A DNA stretch of 64,000 bases from Ralstonia pickettii (GCF_000607165.1 NZ_JFZG01000031.1:40442-104441); one strand, 5' to 3'; counted from the first letter of the stretch, positions 34,861 to 43,864 are shown. Notes: generated by a model not told the origin, from the sequence alone. Program-made: numbers and translations.

Positions 34861-36132
34861 GTGATCACCGGTCTCGAATTTGATACCCCAATTCTTGGCA
34901 CCGTGCGAATGGGCGAGACTCGCCCTGGATTGGGTGGCGCAGAGGACTATCTGGTGCATTTCGATTACTTCGAAGTGCACAACCGCGAACGCAATGCCGA
35001 CGGCAGCTGGGCAAAGCATCCCATCCACGACAAGCTTCACAACAGGCTCAAGTTAGACGGCCATGCAGGCACAGCGACTGGTGAATTGAAGTTGCGCGAG
35101 ATTCCAATCACGCTGCCTTACAACAACCCCAAGCTGCTGCTTACCCAGCAACTAGAAGCCCGTAGTCTTGTGGATGGTAGACGAGTGTGTGTCGGCAACG
35201 GGGAGAGCGCTGTTCGCCTCGAGAGCGACCAGCGAACAGTCGCAACGGCCTGTCCAGGATGCGAACGTTGCCCCTTCGGAAACACGCAGGAAGTGCAGTG
35301 CCAACGTCGCACATCGTTGATTTTTCGAATTGAGGGGCAAGACGATCCGTTCTCGGTGTTTGTTCTCCATTCCGCTGGAAGGAACACGGCGCAAACGCTC
35401 GTTACAAAGGTTCACTCAATGCATGCTGCGTTTGGGAATCGCCTGACCGGCATTCCGATGACGCTGAAAATGCGCAACACCGTGTCCGCCGACTCCGACA
35501 ACTCATCTGTGTTTTACGCCGATCTCGTTCTCCGGGATATCAATCCAAATGAAGCGGTGAAGGTGGCGATGGAATACGAGCGTCAGCAGAAAGAAGCAGG
35601 CTTTGACCAAGGCGCGATGGAGGAGGCTCTTCTCCAGTTGAAGGCTCAGTCTCAGTTTGCGCCTCCGGAAGACTTCGGCCAGGTTCAGGACTTTTACGGC
35701 CGTCGACGAGCAGCTTCTCGTGGAGAACATGCTTCTCAATCTTTGCAGCTTGTGGCCGTTAATGCAGATGGTCACACCTCGGAAGCTGTCGCCGGTGGCG
35801 ACCAGCCGATTGCTGATCTCGAGGCGGCTCCGCCGCTTCCCCCTCCAAAAGGGGGGGCGAGGTTCCGGATGCGTAAAGCTGTGCAAGCTGCTACCAGCGT
35901 TACCTCTCTGAACGAGCGCCTAGCTCCTAGTGCTGAATTGTCGGCCAAGGGCGCTGAAAGCAACTTGAAATCCGAAATGCTGCATCTCGTTGCGCCCGCA
36001 GATGCAGATGTGCCGACGCCTGTCCCGATGGTTCCATCGGTGCGGGGGTGCGCACTTGGAAGGGTAACTGCGGCCTCCTTGGCCGGTATCCCGGAAATGC
36101 CGCGTGCAGTAGCAGGCGGGACAGGTTTTTGA
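34861..36132 (+). CDS. gp3-like/metal-binding protein (possible recombination factor)
   Basis: 423 residues from GTG 34861, with ACAGGAG 8 nt upstream. The N-terminal 230 residues include IPITLPYNNPKLLLTQQLEA, ATACPGCERCPFGNTQEVQC and FSVFVLHSAGRNTAQTLVTK. The four-Cys cluster and the following fold resemble the Gp3-like family (annotated recombination directionality factor or hydrolase/metal-binding) that accompanies RecE/YqaJ-type exonucleases on megaplasmids. The C-terminal 190 residues are low-complexity. It could be the annealing or loading partner of the exonuclease at 32600. Family call is moderate. Confidence 0.45.
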   Translation: MITGLEFDTPILGTVRMGETRPGLGGAEDYLVHFDYFEVHNRERNADGSWAKHPIHDKLHNRLKLDGHAGTATGELKLREIPITLPYNNPKLLLTQQLEARSLVDGRRVCVGNGESAVRLESDQRTVATACPGCERCPFGNTQEVQCQRRTSLIFRIEGQDDPFSVFVLHSAGRNTAQTLVTKVHSMHAAFGNRLTGIPMTLKMRNTVSADSDNSSVFYADLVLRDINPNEAVKVAMEYERQQKEAGFDQGAMEEALLQLKAQSQFAPPEDFGQVQDFYGRRRAASRGEHASQSLQLVAVNADGHTSEAVAGGDQPIADLEAAPPLPPPKGGARFRMRKAVQAATSVTSLNERLAPSAELSAKGAESNLKSEMLHLVAPADADVPTPVPMVPSVRGCALGRVTAASLAGIPEMPRAVAGGTGF

Positions 36133-36150
36133 TACATCGCAAGGAGCACT

Positions 36151-37047
36151 ATGGCCTTTGAAGAACTAGACGCGAGGGTGATCGGCTCATCCATTACGGT
36201 GCGTCTCGAACAGTTTGTTGGAGGTACCCCCACACGACCGCCTTTTCAATCCAAGGCGACTGCGGCGAATGCGGCCGCGCCTCGATTGGGGCCGTTACCA
36301 CCAGCGCCCAAGCCTGAAGTGATGTTCGCAAAGCCTGAGGACGGCTCCAGGCAAGCGCGAAGCCTCACTGCTAAGACGGGATGGCGAAAGCTGGGGGGGG
36401 TATTCGTCATGAAACCGCTGAGCGCGGAGCGCCTGCGGGTTGCGTTGACAGTTGGATGCGTCGGAGCGCTTGCGTTCACGGCCGGCACCATCTACATGCG
36501 CGACGGATGGAAGTTTTTTAAGGGTTTTCTCCCGACGGTTCATAACGAGACGAGGTCGTCTGCGACCTCAAGCACTCCGCCAACTTTAGTTGCTGGTGGG
36601 GCCGTCACACAGGCTCCGGCTTCAGCTGTGACCCCTTCTGCAGCGTCTGCAGTGGTCACGCAAGCAGCTGCTGTCATTCCACCGACGCAGCCGGCAGCCC
36701 CAGTGGAGGTTCACAGCCAAGCTTCGGCGGTGCAACCGTTCGCCTCAGCGCCTACAGGACCTCAACAGGCGAATGCCCCGGTGGCGCCACCGGCTCAGGC
36801 TGCTGCGCCGGCTCCCGTCGCGGTGGAGGCCCAGCCGGTGAAAAAAGCCGAAGTTCAACCGGTTCCCCAAGCTCTCATTGAACGGGCGCCGCTTGTGCCC
36901 CTGCCTGCTGCTCCGAAGATCGTGAGGCCTCGCGTAGTGCATCAGGAGGCTCCTGTGCGGCCGCAACCGCACGAGGCGCCGGCAGCGGAGCAGAACTCGC
37001 CGATCTTGGTTGGCGGCCAATTCAGTAAAGGTAAGGAGTCAAAATGA
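36151..37047 (+). CDS. single-helix membrane protein with long Ala/Pro-rich linker
   Basis: 298 residues; AAGGAGC lies before the ATG at 36151. About 95 residues of N-terminal cytoplasmic part, one membrane helix (LRVALTVGCVGALAFTAGTI, near residues 95-114), and then a 180-residue Ala/Pro/Val/Gln-rich segment (VAPPAQAAAPAPVAVEAQPV), like the periplasm-spanning linkers of TonB-type or VirB10-type proteins. It ends ILVGGQFSKGKESK. The bactofilin gene starts within its stop codon, so the two proteins likely work together at the envelope. No named family. Confidence 0.55.
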   Translation: MAFEELDARVIGSSITVRLEQFVGGTPTRPPFQSKATAANAAAPRLGPLPPAPKPEVMFAKPEDGSRQARSLTAKTGWRKLGGVFVMKPLSAERLRVALTVGCVGALAFTAGTIYMRDGWKFFKGFLPTVHNETRSSATSSTPPTLVAGGAVTQAPASAVTPSAASAVVTQAAAVIPPTQPAAPVEVHSQASAVQPFASAPTGPQQANAPVAPPAQAAAPAPVAVEAQPVKKAEVQPVPQALIERAPLVPLPAAPKIVRPRVVHQEAPVRPQPHEAPAAEQNSPILVGGQFSKGKESK

Positions 37048-37661
37048 ACATCACCCCCATGAATGATCAAGCATCTGAAACGGTGTCGTGCGTGCTGAGC
37101 ATCGATCCCGTAAAGGAAAAGATCACAGCGGTACTGCCAGCCGGCGCCACTATCGAAGGGGCGCTCAGATTGAAAGAAGGCGGTCGCATTGGTGGCGTGG
37201 TCAAAGGCAATGTCATCAGTGAGTCCGGAACGCTGTTGATCGACTCAAGTGCCATTGTTGAGGGCGATATCGTGGCCAAAGGCCGTTGCATTGTTCTAGG
37301 CCAGGTCGGAACGTCCTCCCACCGATCGACGATTCGCTGCGAGAAGATTGACGGTCTGACAATCAGTCACGCCGCCCAAATTCACGCCAACATCGAGCAC
37401 AACGGGATCTCGGCGACAAATGTAAGCGGGCAGATTCAGCGCATAGGTGAAGTAACTCACCAGCAGCCGCTTGCTCGAGAAGGCTTGCGAACGCCTGGGC
37501 AGGATCTCCATCTTGAAGAGCTGAGTTCCACTCAACCGCCGGCGTTGACGCACGATCCGTCGCCCGTCGCCAACTTTACGCAGCCTCCGGCACAAGCTCA
37601 GCAGGCACCCGCATTGCGAGTCGTCATTTCTGACTCTGCACAAGTCGCGGCAGTAGGCTGA
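37044..37661 (+). CDS. bactofilin
   Basis: 205 residues. Residues 28-130 show the right-handed beta-helix repeat pattern of bactofilins (PAGATIEGALRLKEGGRIGG, LLIDSSAIVEGDIVAKGRCI), flanked by a disordered N-terminus and a Pro/Gln-rich C-terminal tail. Bactofilins self-assemble into filaments at membranes and position proteins. A plasmid-borne copy fused in an operon with a membrane protein and a TraB-like gene may serve conjugation or plasmid positioning. A terminator follows at 37676. Confidence 0.85.
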   Translation: MNITPMNDQASETVSCVLSIDPVKEKITAVLPAGATIEGALRLKEGGRIGGVVKGNVISESGTLLIDSSAIVEGDIVAKGRCIVLGQVGTSSHRSTIRCEKIDGLTISHAAQIHANIEHNGISATNVSGQIQRIGEVTHQQPLAREGLRTPGQDLHLEELSSTQPPALTHDPSPVANFTQPPAQAQQAPALRVVISDSAQVAAVG

Positions 37662-37675
37662 ACGACTAGACATAG

Positions 37676-37712
37676 ACCGCGGCGGACCTCAAGATCCGCC
37701 GCGGTTTGCTTT
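37676..37712 (+). terminator. Rho-independent terminator after the bactofilin gene
   Basis: ACCGCGGCGGA (37676-37686), 8-nt loop, TCCGCCGCGGT (37695-37705), then a T-rich tail. Perfect 11-bp stem. Confidence 0.85.
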
Positions 37713-37728
37713 TGAGGAATGGATCTTT

Positions 37729-38976
37729 ATGGCCGGCAAGACTTGGGGCAATTTCAGCCAGTGGCGGGCGACAGCGTTGCCATTTGGCCAAAGCAAACTT
37801 GCGGGGTGCTTTCTCGCGTTTGCGGTTGGAGCATCGATGTGTGCGTTCAGTTGGCGAGAGCATGCCGCGCCCTTGTTGGCCGCACTCTTCCCTGTGGTGA
37901 TGGTTATGTGCACATCCCGCTTGCAAGCCTGGTGTCTTGCGTTGGGATACGGTCTCGACATTGGCCTGATGGGCTTCGGTGGTGCCGGTACCTTCTTCGG
38001 CGGATCGTGGCTTCTGGGGCTTGCAGCAGGTGCCACTTACGGTTTGATTTTCAGTGCAACCGTTGCTGCGCTGTATCCGAATGACACTCAAAGCCCAAAG
38101 AAAAAGGCGGTTGCGGTCATGGCATGGACCGTCTTGTGGACCTATCCGCCGCTGGGAGCGTTCTTGGCAGGGTCGCTTGTGGCCACTTGGGGATTCTGGT
38201 TCCCAGGAACCAAGTGGTTGGGGCTTGCTTTGGGCGCTGGCTTCACCACGTTGCTCGGCGCTTACGCACACAGATTTTTTGGCCAGGTAGCGGTGGGCGT
38301 TGCAGTGGTTGTCGCGCTGGTCTTTTCGCCCTTGGAGGAGGCTTCGTTCGCACGTTCAGAAGATTGGGTGGGCGTTTCTACGGAATGGGGTGTCCAAACG
38401 CCAGATACCCTTCCTGAAACACTCGTGAAGATGCGCACGATCATCCATGATGAAGCTTCCCGGGGAGCAAAGGTTATTGTGTTCCCAGAAAGCATCATAG
38501 GCACCTATGACTCTTCCGAAGATGGCGTGCTTGAGATCATGCTCAAGCAGGCCGCTGCACAGAAGAAGGTGAGCGTGGTGTTTGGTGCAAACGCGATGAC
38601 TGACGTCGGAATGGCCAACATTGCGCGCGAGTACGAGTACACCTCGGACGGGGTACACGAACTTCAATTTCAGGCACGCCAGACGGTGCCCGTCGCCGAA
38701 TGGAACCCTCTATCTCGTTATCACTATCCCGCCCAATGGTTTTCCAGCGGGGTGATGCCTATCGGCGGAAGAGGGGCACTTTTTCTCTTCTGCTATGAAG
38801 AGTATCTGCCCTGGGAGGTGCTCTACTCGATCGGGCGGGAAAAGCCGGATTTGATCGTGGCGATGTCCAATTTGTGGTGGACAAAAGGCACGGGAGAGCC
38901 TGTTCTACAGCACCGCCACGCCGAGGGCTACGCGAAACTTTTTGGGCTCCCCCTGGTAATCGCTACCAATAGCTGA
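37729..38976 (+). CDS. traB: TraB-like membrane protein with nitrilase fold
   Basis: 415 residues. The N-terminal 210 residues contain about six hydrophobic helices; the rest is a carbon-nitrogen hydrolase-type domain with Glu254 (VIVFPESIIG) and Cys355 (LFLFCYEEYLPW). This is the layout of conjugal-transfer TraB proteins and apolipoprotein N-acyltransferases. The usual catalytic Lys segment reads QARQTVPVAEW, where I cannot point to a clear Lys, so activity is uncertain. It probably acts at the inner membrane during transfer. Start at ATG 37729 just after the terminator. Confidence 0.65.
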   Translation: MAGKTWGNFSQWRATALPFGQSKLAGCFLAFAVGASMCAFSWREHAAPLLAALFPVVMVMCTSRLQAWCLALGYGLDIGLMGFGGAGTFFGGSWLLGLAAGATYGLIFSATVAALYPNDTQSPKKKAVAVMAWTVLWTYPPLGAFLAGSLVATWGFWFPGTKWLGLALGAGFTTLLGAYAHRFFGQVAVGVAVVVALVFSPLEEASFARSEDWVGVSTEWGVQTPDTLPETLVKMRTIIHDEASRGAKVIVFPESIIGTYDSSEDGVLEIMLKQAAAQKKVSVVFGANAMTDVGMANIAREYEYTSDGVHELQFQARQTVPVAEWNPLSRYHYPAQWFSSGVMPIGGRGALFLFCYEEYLPWEVLYSIGREKPDLIVAMSNLWWTKGTGEPVLQHRHAEGYAKLFGLPLVIATNS

Positions 38977-39069
38977 CACTAGGCCAAGCGGTTGGATTAA
39001 CGCATCAGAGATCAGAGTTTCGTCACCTGCAACGGCAGCCCCCGGGGCAGGTGAGCGGAGTTGGAATGG

Positions 39070-39222
39070 TTAGGGCCGGGAATGAGTGCTTCGGCGAACC
39101 GAGGACTTCGCGTTGACCAACAGCCGAATAAACGGAAGCACGTAGAACAAGCCCAAGAGTGTGCCGACCATCGCCATTGAGAGCGCTTCTGCCTTCTTGA
39201 CGACGATGTCGTCAATGCCCAC
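39070..39222 (-). CDS. possible small membrane protein, frame-shifted against its upstream neighbour
   Basis: 50 codons if the GTG at 39222 is used. The frame reads with LSMAMVGTLLGLFYVLPFIR, a convincing membrane helix, and ends SVRRSTHSRP. It lies directly beyond the stop of the minus-strand gene at 39245 in another frame. It may be a separate small protein or the shifted tail of that gene. Weak start signals, so low confidence. No other gene is seen in 38977-39244. Confidence 0.3.
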   Translation of the reverse strand: MGIDDIVVKKAEALSMAMVGTLLGLFYVLPFIRLLVNAKSSVRRSTHSRP

Positions 39223-39244
39223 CTCGCCGGCGGAGTTGCTCGCG

Positions 39245-39643
39245 TCACCGACCGCTTCGGATGTCGTCCTTGATGTATTGAGCCACCACCTTCGCAGTGA
39301 TGCGGCGCTTGACTCGGGAAGGCAAAGTCCAACGGTAGAAGAGCGCGTGACCTAAGAAGCTAAGGAAGTAGAAGCCAACGAAGTACCGGAGCAGGAGATT
39401 CTTCAGATCTTCAAAATTGCTCTGATTGAGCAGTTCCCGGACATAGGGAAGATCCGACGCACCCACCCAGAAGGCGGCCACGGGGACCAAGACAATTGCG
39501 TACACCAAGCCTTTCCATGCGAGGACGCAGAAGTCATACAGCCACGCGGTGTCGGCCCACTTGTCTTGGGCATACAGCTCGGCCTTCTCTTGTCGGTACA
39601 GGCGCTTGTAGTCAGCGACAGTCGGCAGCACAACGCGGGTCAT
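39245..39643 (-). CDS. hypothetical membrane protein
   Basis: 132 residues from the ATG at 39643. Two hydrophobic helices (about residues 41-60, GLVYAIVLVPVAAFWVGASD; and 86-105, YFVGFYFLSFLGHALFYRWT) with charged N- and C-termini. Not recognised. It precedes, on the same strand, only the small frame at 39070, and follows the UvrD-like helicase gene by 38 bp, so it may be the last gene of the helicase operon. Confidence 0.5.
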   Translation of the reverse strand: MTRVVLPTVADYKRLYRQEKAELYAQDKWADTAWLYDFCVLAWKGLVYAIVLVPVAAFWVGASDLPYVRELLNQSNFEDLKNLLLRYFVGFYFLSFLGHALFYRWTLPSRVKRRITAKVVAQYIKDDIRSGR

Positions 39644-39681
39644 GTGGATCGTCTTTTGATGTAGATCGTTGGAATCGAGGC

Positions 39682-41523
39682 TCAGTCGGGGTAGACCGTG
39701 GCAGGGTTCGAGGCCAGCCCAGCCTCAGCAATGTATGGCGTGTCGTTCGCGGGAGAGTGGAGAATGAAAAGGCGGTTCTTCGCTCGAGTCATCGCCACGT
39801 ACATCAACCGCCGTTCGTCGACCTCGGAGCTACCCTCTCCAAGCGAAGGGATGATGTCCTTGTCGGCGCCGACAATGGCAGTGTTGCCAAACTCAAGACC
39901 TTTGCAACTGTGCATGGTGAACAAGCCGACAGAGGCTGGATCGTCCTTTCCCTTGGGCTTTTGGACGCTCTGAACACGAGACACCAGCGAACCACTACGA
40001 CGTTTAAGAATGTCCGCCGCCTTGGTCAGATGTTTAGAGACGCGGTCCCTATACTGTCCTTGGCGCATTCCCATGGTGAGGAAGGTGGCTGCGCTATCGA
40101 TAGCCTGGTTGACCGCACGCATCGGTGTGTTCGTGCCAGGGATTTTTCTATACAGCGCATCCTGTCGCCAAGTGACTAGCAGCTGCTGAAGTGAACGCAT
40201 GTGCTCTGCATCGACCTTCGCGATATCGCCGTAGTCGTCGAAGTCCCGCTCGAAGAACGGAGCCATGGTCGCGCCGGGTATCCGCTTGTGAAGTTGGCTG
40301 AGGGCTTCTTCACCGGCGCCGACGAACGCGAGGGCGTGATCGATGCCGCTGCGGCTCATCGTCTCGACGGACACGAGTAACTGGAGATAGGTATTGATGT
40401 AGTCCTTGTCCCAAAACGAGGCGCCGTTCCTTCGGGAGCGGATGTTGAACTCGTCCAAGACTGCCTCGACCGTGTCGAGCATAAAGTTGGTTCGCGCGAG
40501 AATCGCCCACTGTTCTGGTTGAACTGCAATTCTGCCGCCCGGTTGCTCGTCTTCGGGTAGCGCAAACTCAAGGATGAAGGGCACGAGAAACTGAGTTTGA
40601 AGGGCAACGGAATCGTGCTCCTCTCCATCCTGCCGGTTCGCAGCAGACACAGCGTAGACGTGAGCCGATCCACCAGGGCCGCGCTTTGCGACGAGGTTCT
40701 TCTCCACTCGCTGTCCAGCGTTGTGACGGATCAGCCTGTCTGCAGGGCCAAGGATCTCAGAGTGGGATCGATAGTTCTCGCCAAGGGGGATGATCTCAGC
40801 GCCGGTTTGCTCGACGAAATCGATCATGCCCTTGTAGCCGAGAGCTCGACGCCAAGCGTAAATCGACTGATCGTCATCCCCCACGATGGTGACAGGGATG
40901 CCCCTGTTGGCGTGCGCCATCATCCAGACGAACTGGATCTCGTCACTGTCCTGGAATTCGTCGACTAGAAGGTGGGTGACTGGAAGAGGGGGAAGCTCTC
41001 CGCTAGTCATTTTCAGAGCACAGTCGCGCATGACGTCATACAAATCGACAACGCGGTTGCGCTTTAGCATCTCGTTGTATGCCGCGATGAACGGAGGAAC
41101 ATCCGACTCGTCGGGCGCAATCGCGCACTTGAAGTTCTCGAACAGCTTTAAGGCCGTTTCGTTGTCGATTTCGGTATTGGTAACCGCGATCGCGCGCCTG
41201 AGGAAAGTCTTCTGTTCAGGTGGTGTAGCGATCTTGCCGAGCATCTTGTGCCGGCGCAGGTGATCGATCGAGAGCTTGTGAAAGGTACCCAACTCTACGC
41301 GTTTAAGTACGTCGGGCCCGATGTCTCGAGTTAGGCGATGGCGCATTTCAGCCGCCGTATCGCTCGTGAAGGTCACTGCGCCGACTCGATTCTTCCGGTC
41401 GGCCTCAAGGGTGACCCCGATTTTCGTGATGATCGTTTTGGTTTTCCCCGAGCCGGGGCCGGCCACGGCAAGGATGTTGCCGTGGCCGTACGCCACGCGG
41501 TGCTGGGAAGGATTGAGACTCAC
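39682..41523 (-). CDS. UvrD/Rep-like superfamily 1 DNA helicase
   Basis: 613 residues. All SF1A motifs are visible: Walker A GPGSGKTKTII, Ia AVTFTSDTAAEM, Walker B LLVDEFQDSD, III VGDDDQSIYAWRRA, IV LGENYRSH, V TMHSCKGLEF and VI YVAMTRAKNRL. It unwinds DNA 3' to 5' in repair or plasmid replication. Length is shorter than UvrD (about 720) but typical for plasmid/phage versions. Start at the ATG 41523. It follows the gene at 41527 by 3 bp, indicating one transcript. Confidence 0.88.
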   Translation of the reverse strand: MSLNPSQHRVAYGHGNILAVAGPGSGKTKTIITKIGVTLEADRKNRVGAVTFTSDTAAEMRHRLTRDIGPDVLKRVELGTFHKLSIDHLRRHKMLGKIATPPEQKTFLRRAIAVTNTEIDNETALKLFENFKCAIAPDESDVPPFIAAYNEMLKRNRVVDLYDVMRDCALKMTSGELPPLPVTHLLVDEFQDSDEIQFVWMMAHANRGIPVTIVGDDDQSIYAWRRALGYKGMIDFVEQTGAEIIPLGENYRSHSEILGPADRLIRHNAGQRVEKNLVAKRGPGGSAHVYAVSAANRQDGEEHDSVALQTQFLVPFILEFALPEDEQPGGRIAVQPEQWAILARTNFMLDTVEAVLDEFNIRSRRNGASFWDKDYINTYLQLLVSVETMSRSGIDHALAFVGAGEEALSQLHKRIPGATMAPFFERDFDDYGDIAKVDAEHMRSLQQLLVTWRQDALYRKIPGTNTPMRAVNQAIDSAATFLTMGMRQGQYRDRVSKHLTKAADILKRRSGSLVSRVQSVQKPKGKDDPASVGLFTMHSCKGLEFGNTAIVGADKDIIPSLGEGSSEVDERRLMYVAMTRAKNRLFILHSPANDTPYIAEAGLASNPATVYPD

Positions 41524-41526
41524 GAG

Positions 41527-42306
41527 TTAGGCTGCCTCGGCATGCGAGTGGGCTTCGGTGGATGCCGGCGCGACGGAGATTGCTTCATCGGTAGCTGATG
41601 CAGTCGCGCCTTCTTCGGTGGCGTCGGTCTCCACGCTCTCGTCTCCCGTGTGGGCAGATCCCGCAGTGGCAGCTGCGGAGGAACCGGCAGGCAATCGGGC
41701 TTTCTCAGCGGCCTGCCAGGCATTGAACTGCTTGTACATCCGGAACTTCACGTCGCGCGCGAGGTTGGAGATCGAGCGAAGGCGCTTGCGGACAGCAATC
41801 TCGGCGCTGTGACGGTCGCGCGCGCTTACGAGGCCGGCAAGATACGCAGCCCAGATGAGCTTGAGGTACTCATCTGCGCGGCGCAGGAGCTTGATGTACT
41901 CCTTGACGCGCGGAGAGACGTAGGGGAGATCCTGCTTGAGCATGCCGGGAAACTCAGCCGCCGGTGTCTCACTGTTGTTCTCGAACAGCGCCCACAGCTG
42001 CTTGGTCAGATTGTCGACATAGACGATCGTGTCGCCAATCTTCTTCTTGAACAGATCATCGATTTCGTCGCACGCAGTCGTATCGAACCGGGGCAACGTG
42101 CGCGGAGCGTCGATCGTGAACGAGATATTCTTGTTCAGCAGCAGGTACTCTCGTCGAACGATGGATTGCACGATGGTGGAGCAAAATTCAACGGGCTCCA
42201 TCGCCACAGCGCCGCGCATCTGGCGGCCGAAAGCTTCGCGAGCGAACTCCGCGACCGATTCGGTCACGGTCGGGCGCAGCAGGTTGACGTTTTCTGCAGT
42301 TGTCAT
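41527..42306 (-). CDS. hypothetical protein, possibly DUF1845/PFL_4669-like
   Basis: 259 residues. A helical core with KIGDTIVYVDNLTKQLWALF, LPYVSPRVKEYIKLLRRADE and LIWAAYLAGLVSARDRHSAE is followed by a disordered Ala/Ser/Thr/Glu C-terminus. The core resembles by pattern the DUF1845 proteins (AcaB/PFL_4669-like) of integrating conjugative elements, but the match is only by eye. First gene of the minus-strand helicase operon, separated from it by 3 bp. Function unknown. Confidence 0.4.
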   Translation of the reverse strand: MTTAENVNLLRPTVTESVAEFAREAFGRQMRGAVAMEPVEFCSTIVQSIVRREYLLLNKNISFTIDAPRTLPRFDTTACDEIDDLFKKKIGDTIVYVDNLTKQLWALFENNSETPAAEFPGMLKQDLPYVSPRVKEYIKLLRRADEYLKLIWAAYLAGLVSARDRHSAEIAVRKRLRSISNLARDVKFRMYKQFNAWQAAEKARLPAGSSAAATAGSAHTGDESVETDATEEGATASATDEAISVAPASTEAHSHAEAA

Positions 42307-42973
42307 GGTGATTCCTCATAGGAAGTGGGTCAGCCTAGAGTAATTGTCGCCACCGGGTGCAACAACGCGGAATCGTCGTCTATGAAGGGTGTCTTTCTTG
42401 CAGGTATGCGGCGTAATGCGCTGTTTGGCGCACCAGTCGGTACTGCATAAGGGCCGCCTGTGGTTCTTGGTAGGAAGCCGTGCTTGCAATTTCTACGGTC
42501 GCGGTACAGAATGGCCACGTGTCGGTAGAGAACCCACACCCAGCAGCTGGAACTGGTACCCTTTTCGTAGCCCAATTGTTGCGAGCTGGCGACGGCCGGC
42601 CCCTAGCGGGAAACCGCTAATTCGCTAGTTAAGCGGGCCCTTGGCCCGGGAGTGCCTCAAGCACTGCCAGAAGTACCAGCCCCTGGTGGAACCGGGGGCT
42701 TTCGAATAGGCGTTGATACGCTTTCCCTTCCTCCATTGTCTATTCCAAAGCCAGGTATTTCGTGCGGCGTAGCTGTTGAACGTCGTTGAAATGCTCTCTG
42801 GACACTGTTGTGTCTTGGGGGTATTGCCGGAGTTTTCCGGCTAAAGCTGGTGTTCTAGCCTACCTTTGTTACAGGCCTAGCCTGGCGCGGCAACCTTGCC
42901 GCGTATTAACCCCTGCGGGAATCTCATTTCCGCAGGGGGATGGGTTTCTCGCGTCTCACAGATGGAGAAGCCT
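42307..42973. other. non-coding gap with a string of perfect hairpins
   Basis: Hairpins in order: TAGCGG-GAAA-CCGCTA (42604-42619, GNRA-type loop); CGGGCC/GGCCCG (42634-42648); AGTGC/GCACT (42651-42665); AGCCCC/GGGGCT (42678-42700); GCCGG/CCGGC (42826-42841); CGCGGC/GCCGCG (42886-42903); and the leader stem at 42910-42939. No gene is supported (frames such as 42786-43196 are not coding-like). Divergent start region of the helicase operon and the rightward block. Confidence 0.6.
42910..42939 (+). promoter_or_regulatory. G/C-block leader stem-loop (copy 4)
   Basis: CCCCTGCGG (42910-42918) pairs perfectly with CCGCAGGGG (42930-42938), giving a continuous helix in which TGC/GCA replace the usual internal loop. 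Ends 34 nt before ATG 42974; ATGGAGAAG supplies the ribosome site. Confidence 0.7.
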
Positions 42974-43240
42974 ATGGACTGGACGCAAGTCAGTCGTCTG
43001 CAGGGCAATTCTCGTGTCGTGTCGCGTGTCGAGGTCGACGACAACGTTTCCAAAGACCGGTTCTTTACGGTCTGGGAGTTGTCGGGCTCCGGGGGATGTA
43101 TCGTCCTCGCCCGGAAGCGCAAGGCCAATGGCCGGCACGAATTCATCAGTGCAAAGAAGGACGGTCGGCGTACTGCCGATATCGTCCAAGCGCTGAAGGA
43201 TGGTGCCGAACTGTTCTCCGAGAAGGAGGATGGTTCATGA
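42974..43240 (+). CDS. hypothetical protein
   Basis: 88 residues from ATG 42974, chosen over the ATG at 42962 because GGAG lies in between at good spacing. Compact mixed alpha/beta composition (RVVSRVEVDDNVSKDRFFTV; GCIVLARKRKANGRHEFISA) without signal peptide or membrane helix. Its stop overlaps the start of the next gene (ATGA). Not recognised. First gene after the hairpin-rich gap and leader copy 4. Confidence 0.5.
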   Translation: MDWTQVSRLQGNSRVVSRVEVDDNVSKDRFFTVWELSGSGGCIVLARKRKANGRHEFISAKKDGRRTADIVQALKDGAELFSEKEDGS

Positions 43241-43863
43241 GGCAAGTTTCGACATCACCAATCCAGGCAACGTTCTTCTTCATTCCGGCGCACGAGCAAA
43301 TCGTGCGGGAAGCGAAGGACGCCCAGGAAGCGCGAGAGCGTGAAGCGAGGCAAGTCGCCTACGCCAAGAGCAAGTCCAAGAAGGTTCGGCCGGTCCCTGA
43401 GGGATTCGACGATCTGGACATGCCCCTGCTGCGCCAGATGTTCGCTGAGATTTTTGAGGCGGCAGACGGTGCCACGGTAGATAAAGCAGTCAACGTCGCT
43501 GGGGCGGTCGAATCGAATGAGGAATGGAGTGCGGATGCCGTCAAATGGCTCCACGCTTTGCTCCTCGAGAGATCGATCGAACTGCTGTCGATGCGGATCA
43601 GCACTGAGGAAAAGCTCGATATCCTTGATTGGATTTTGAAGCCCAACTTTTGCGGCTACCGCGACCAGATTCTCTCCGATAGGAGGGATAAGGATATCGA
43701 CGGACGTGAAACTGATGTCGTTGAGCAGCGCCGGGTGCGAGTGCGGGTCTATCAAGACGAGATCCCCTTCACTTTCGCTACCTGTTGCCGTGTCGCTGGA
43801 CTGAATCCTGAAGAACTCAGGGAGCAGATTCGGTCGAGGCGGGAGCAGATTCTGAGTAGTTAA
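43237..43863 (+). CDS. hypothetical protein
   Basis: 208 residues; the ATG at 43237 overlaps the upstream stop. A charged coiled-coil-like N-terminal part (HEQIVREAKDAQEAREREAR) precedes a helical domain (WLHALLLERSIELLSMRIST, LDILDWILKPNFCGYRDQIL) and a C-terminal segment with FTFATCCRVAGLNPEELREQ, which has a helix-turn-helix-like rhythm. No catalytic motif. The leader before the next gene begins 2 nt after its stop. Function unknown. Confidence 0.5.
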   Translation: MRQVSTSPIQATFFFIPAHEQIVREAKDAQEAREREARQVAYAKSKSKKVRPVPEGFDDLDMPLLRQMFAEIFEAADGATVDKAVNVAGAVESNEEWSADAVKWLHALLLERSIELLSMRISTEEKLDILDWILKPNFCGYRDQILSDRRDKDIDGRETDVVEQRRVRVRVYQDEIPFTFATCCRVAGLNPEELREQIRSRREQILSS

Positions 43864-43864
43864 G

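Noticed and set aside
42786..43196. 136-codon plus-strand frame over the hairpin gap
   Set aside because: No ribosome site, coding-unlike composition, overlaps the gene at 42974 in another frame.
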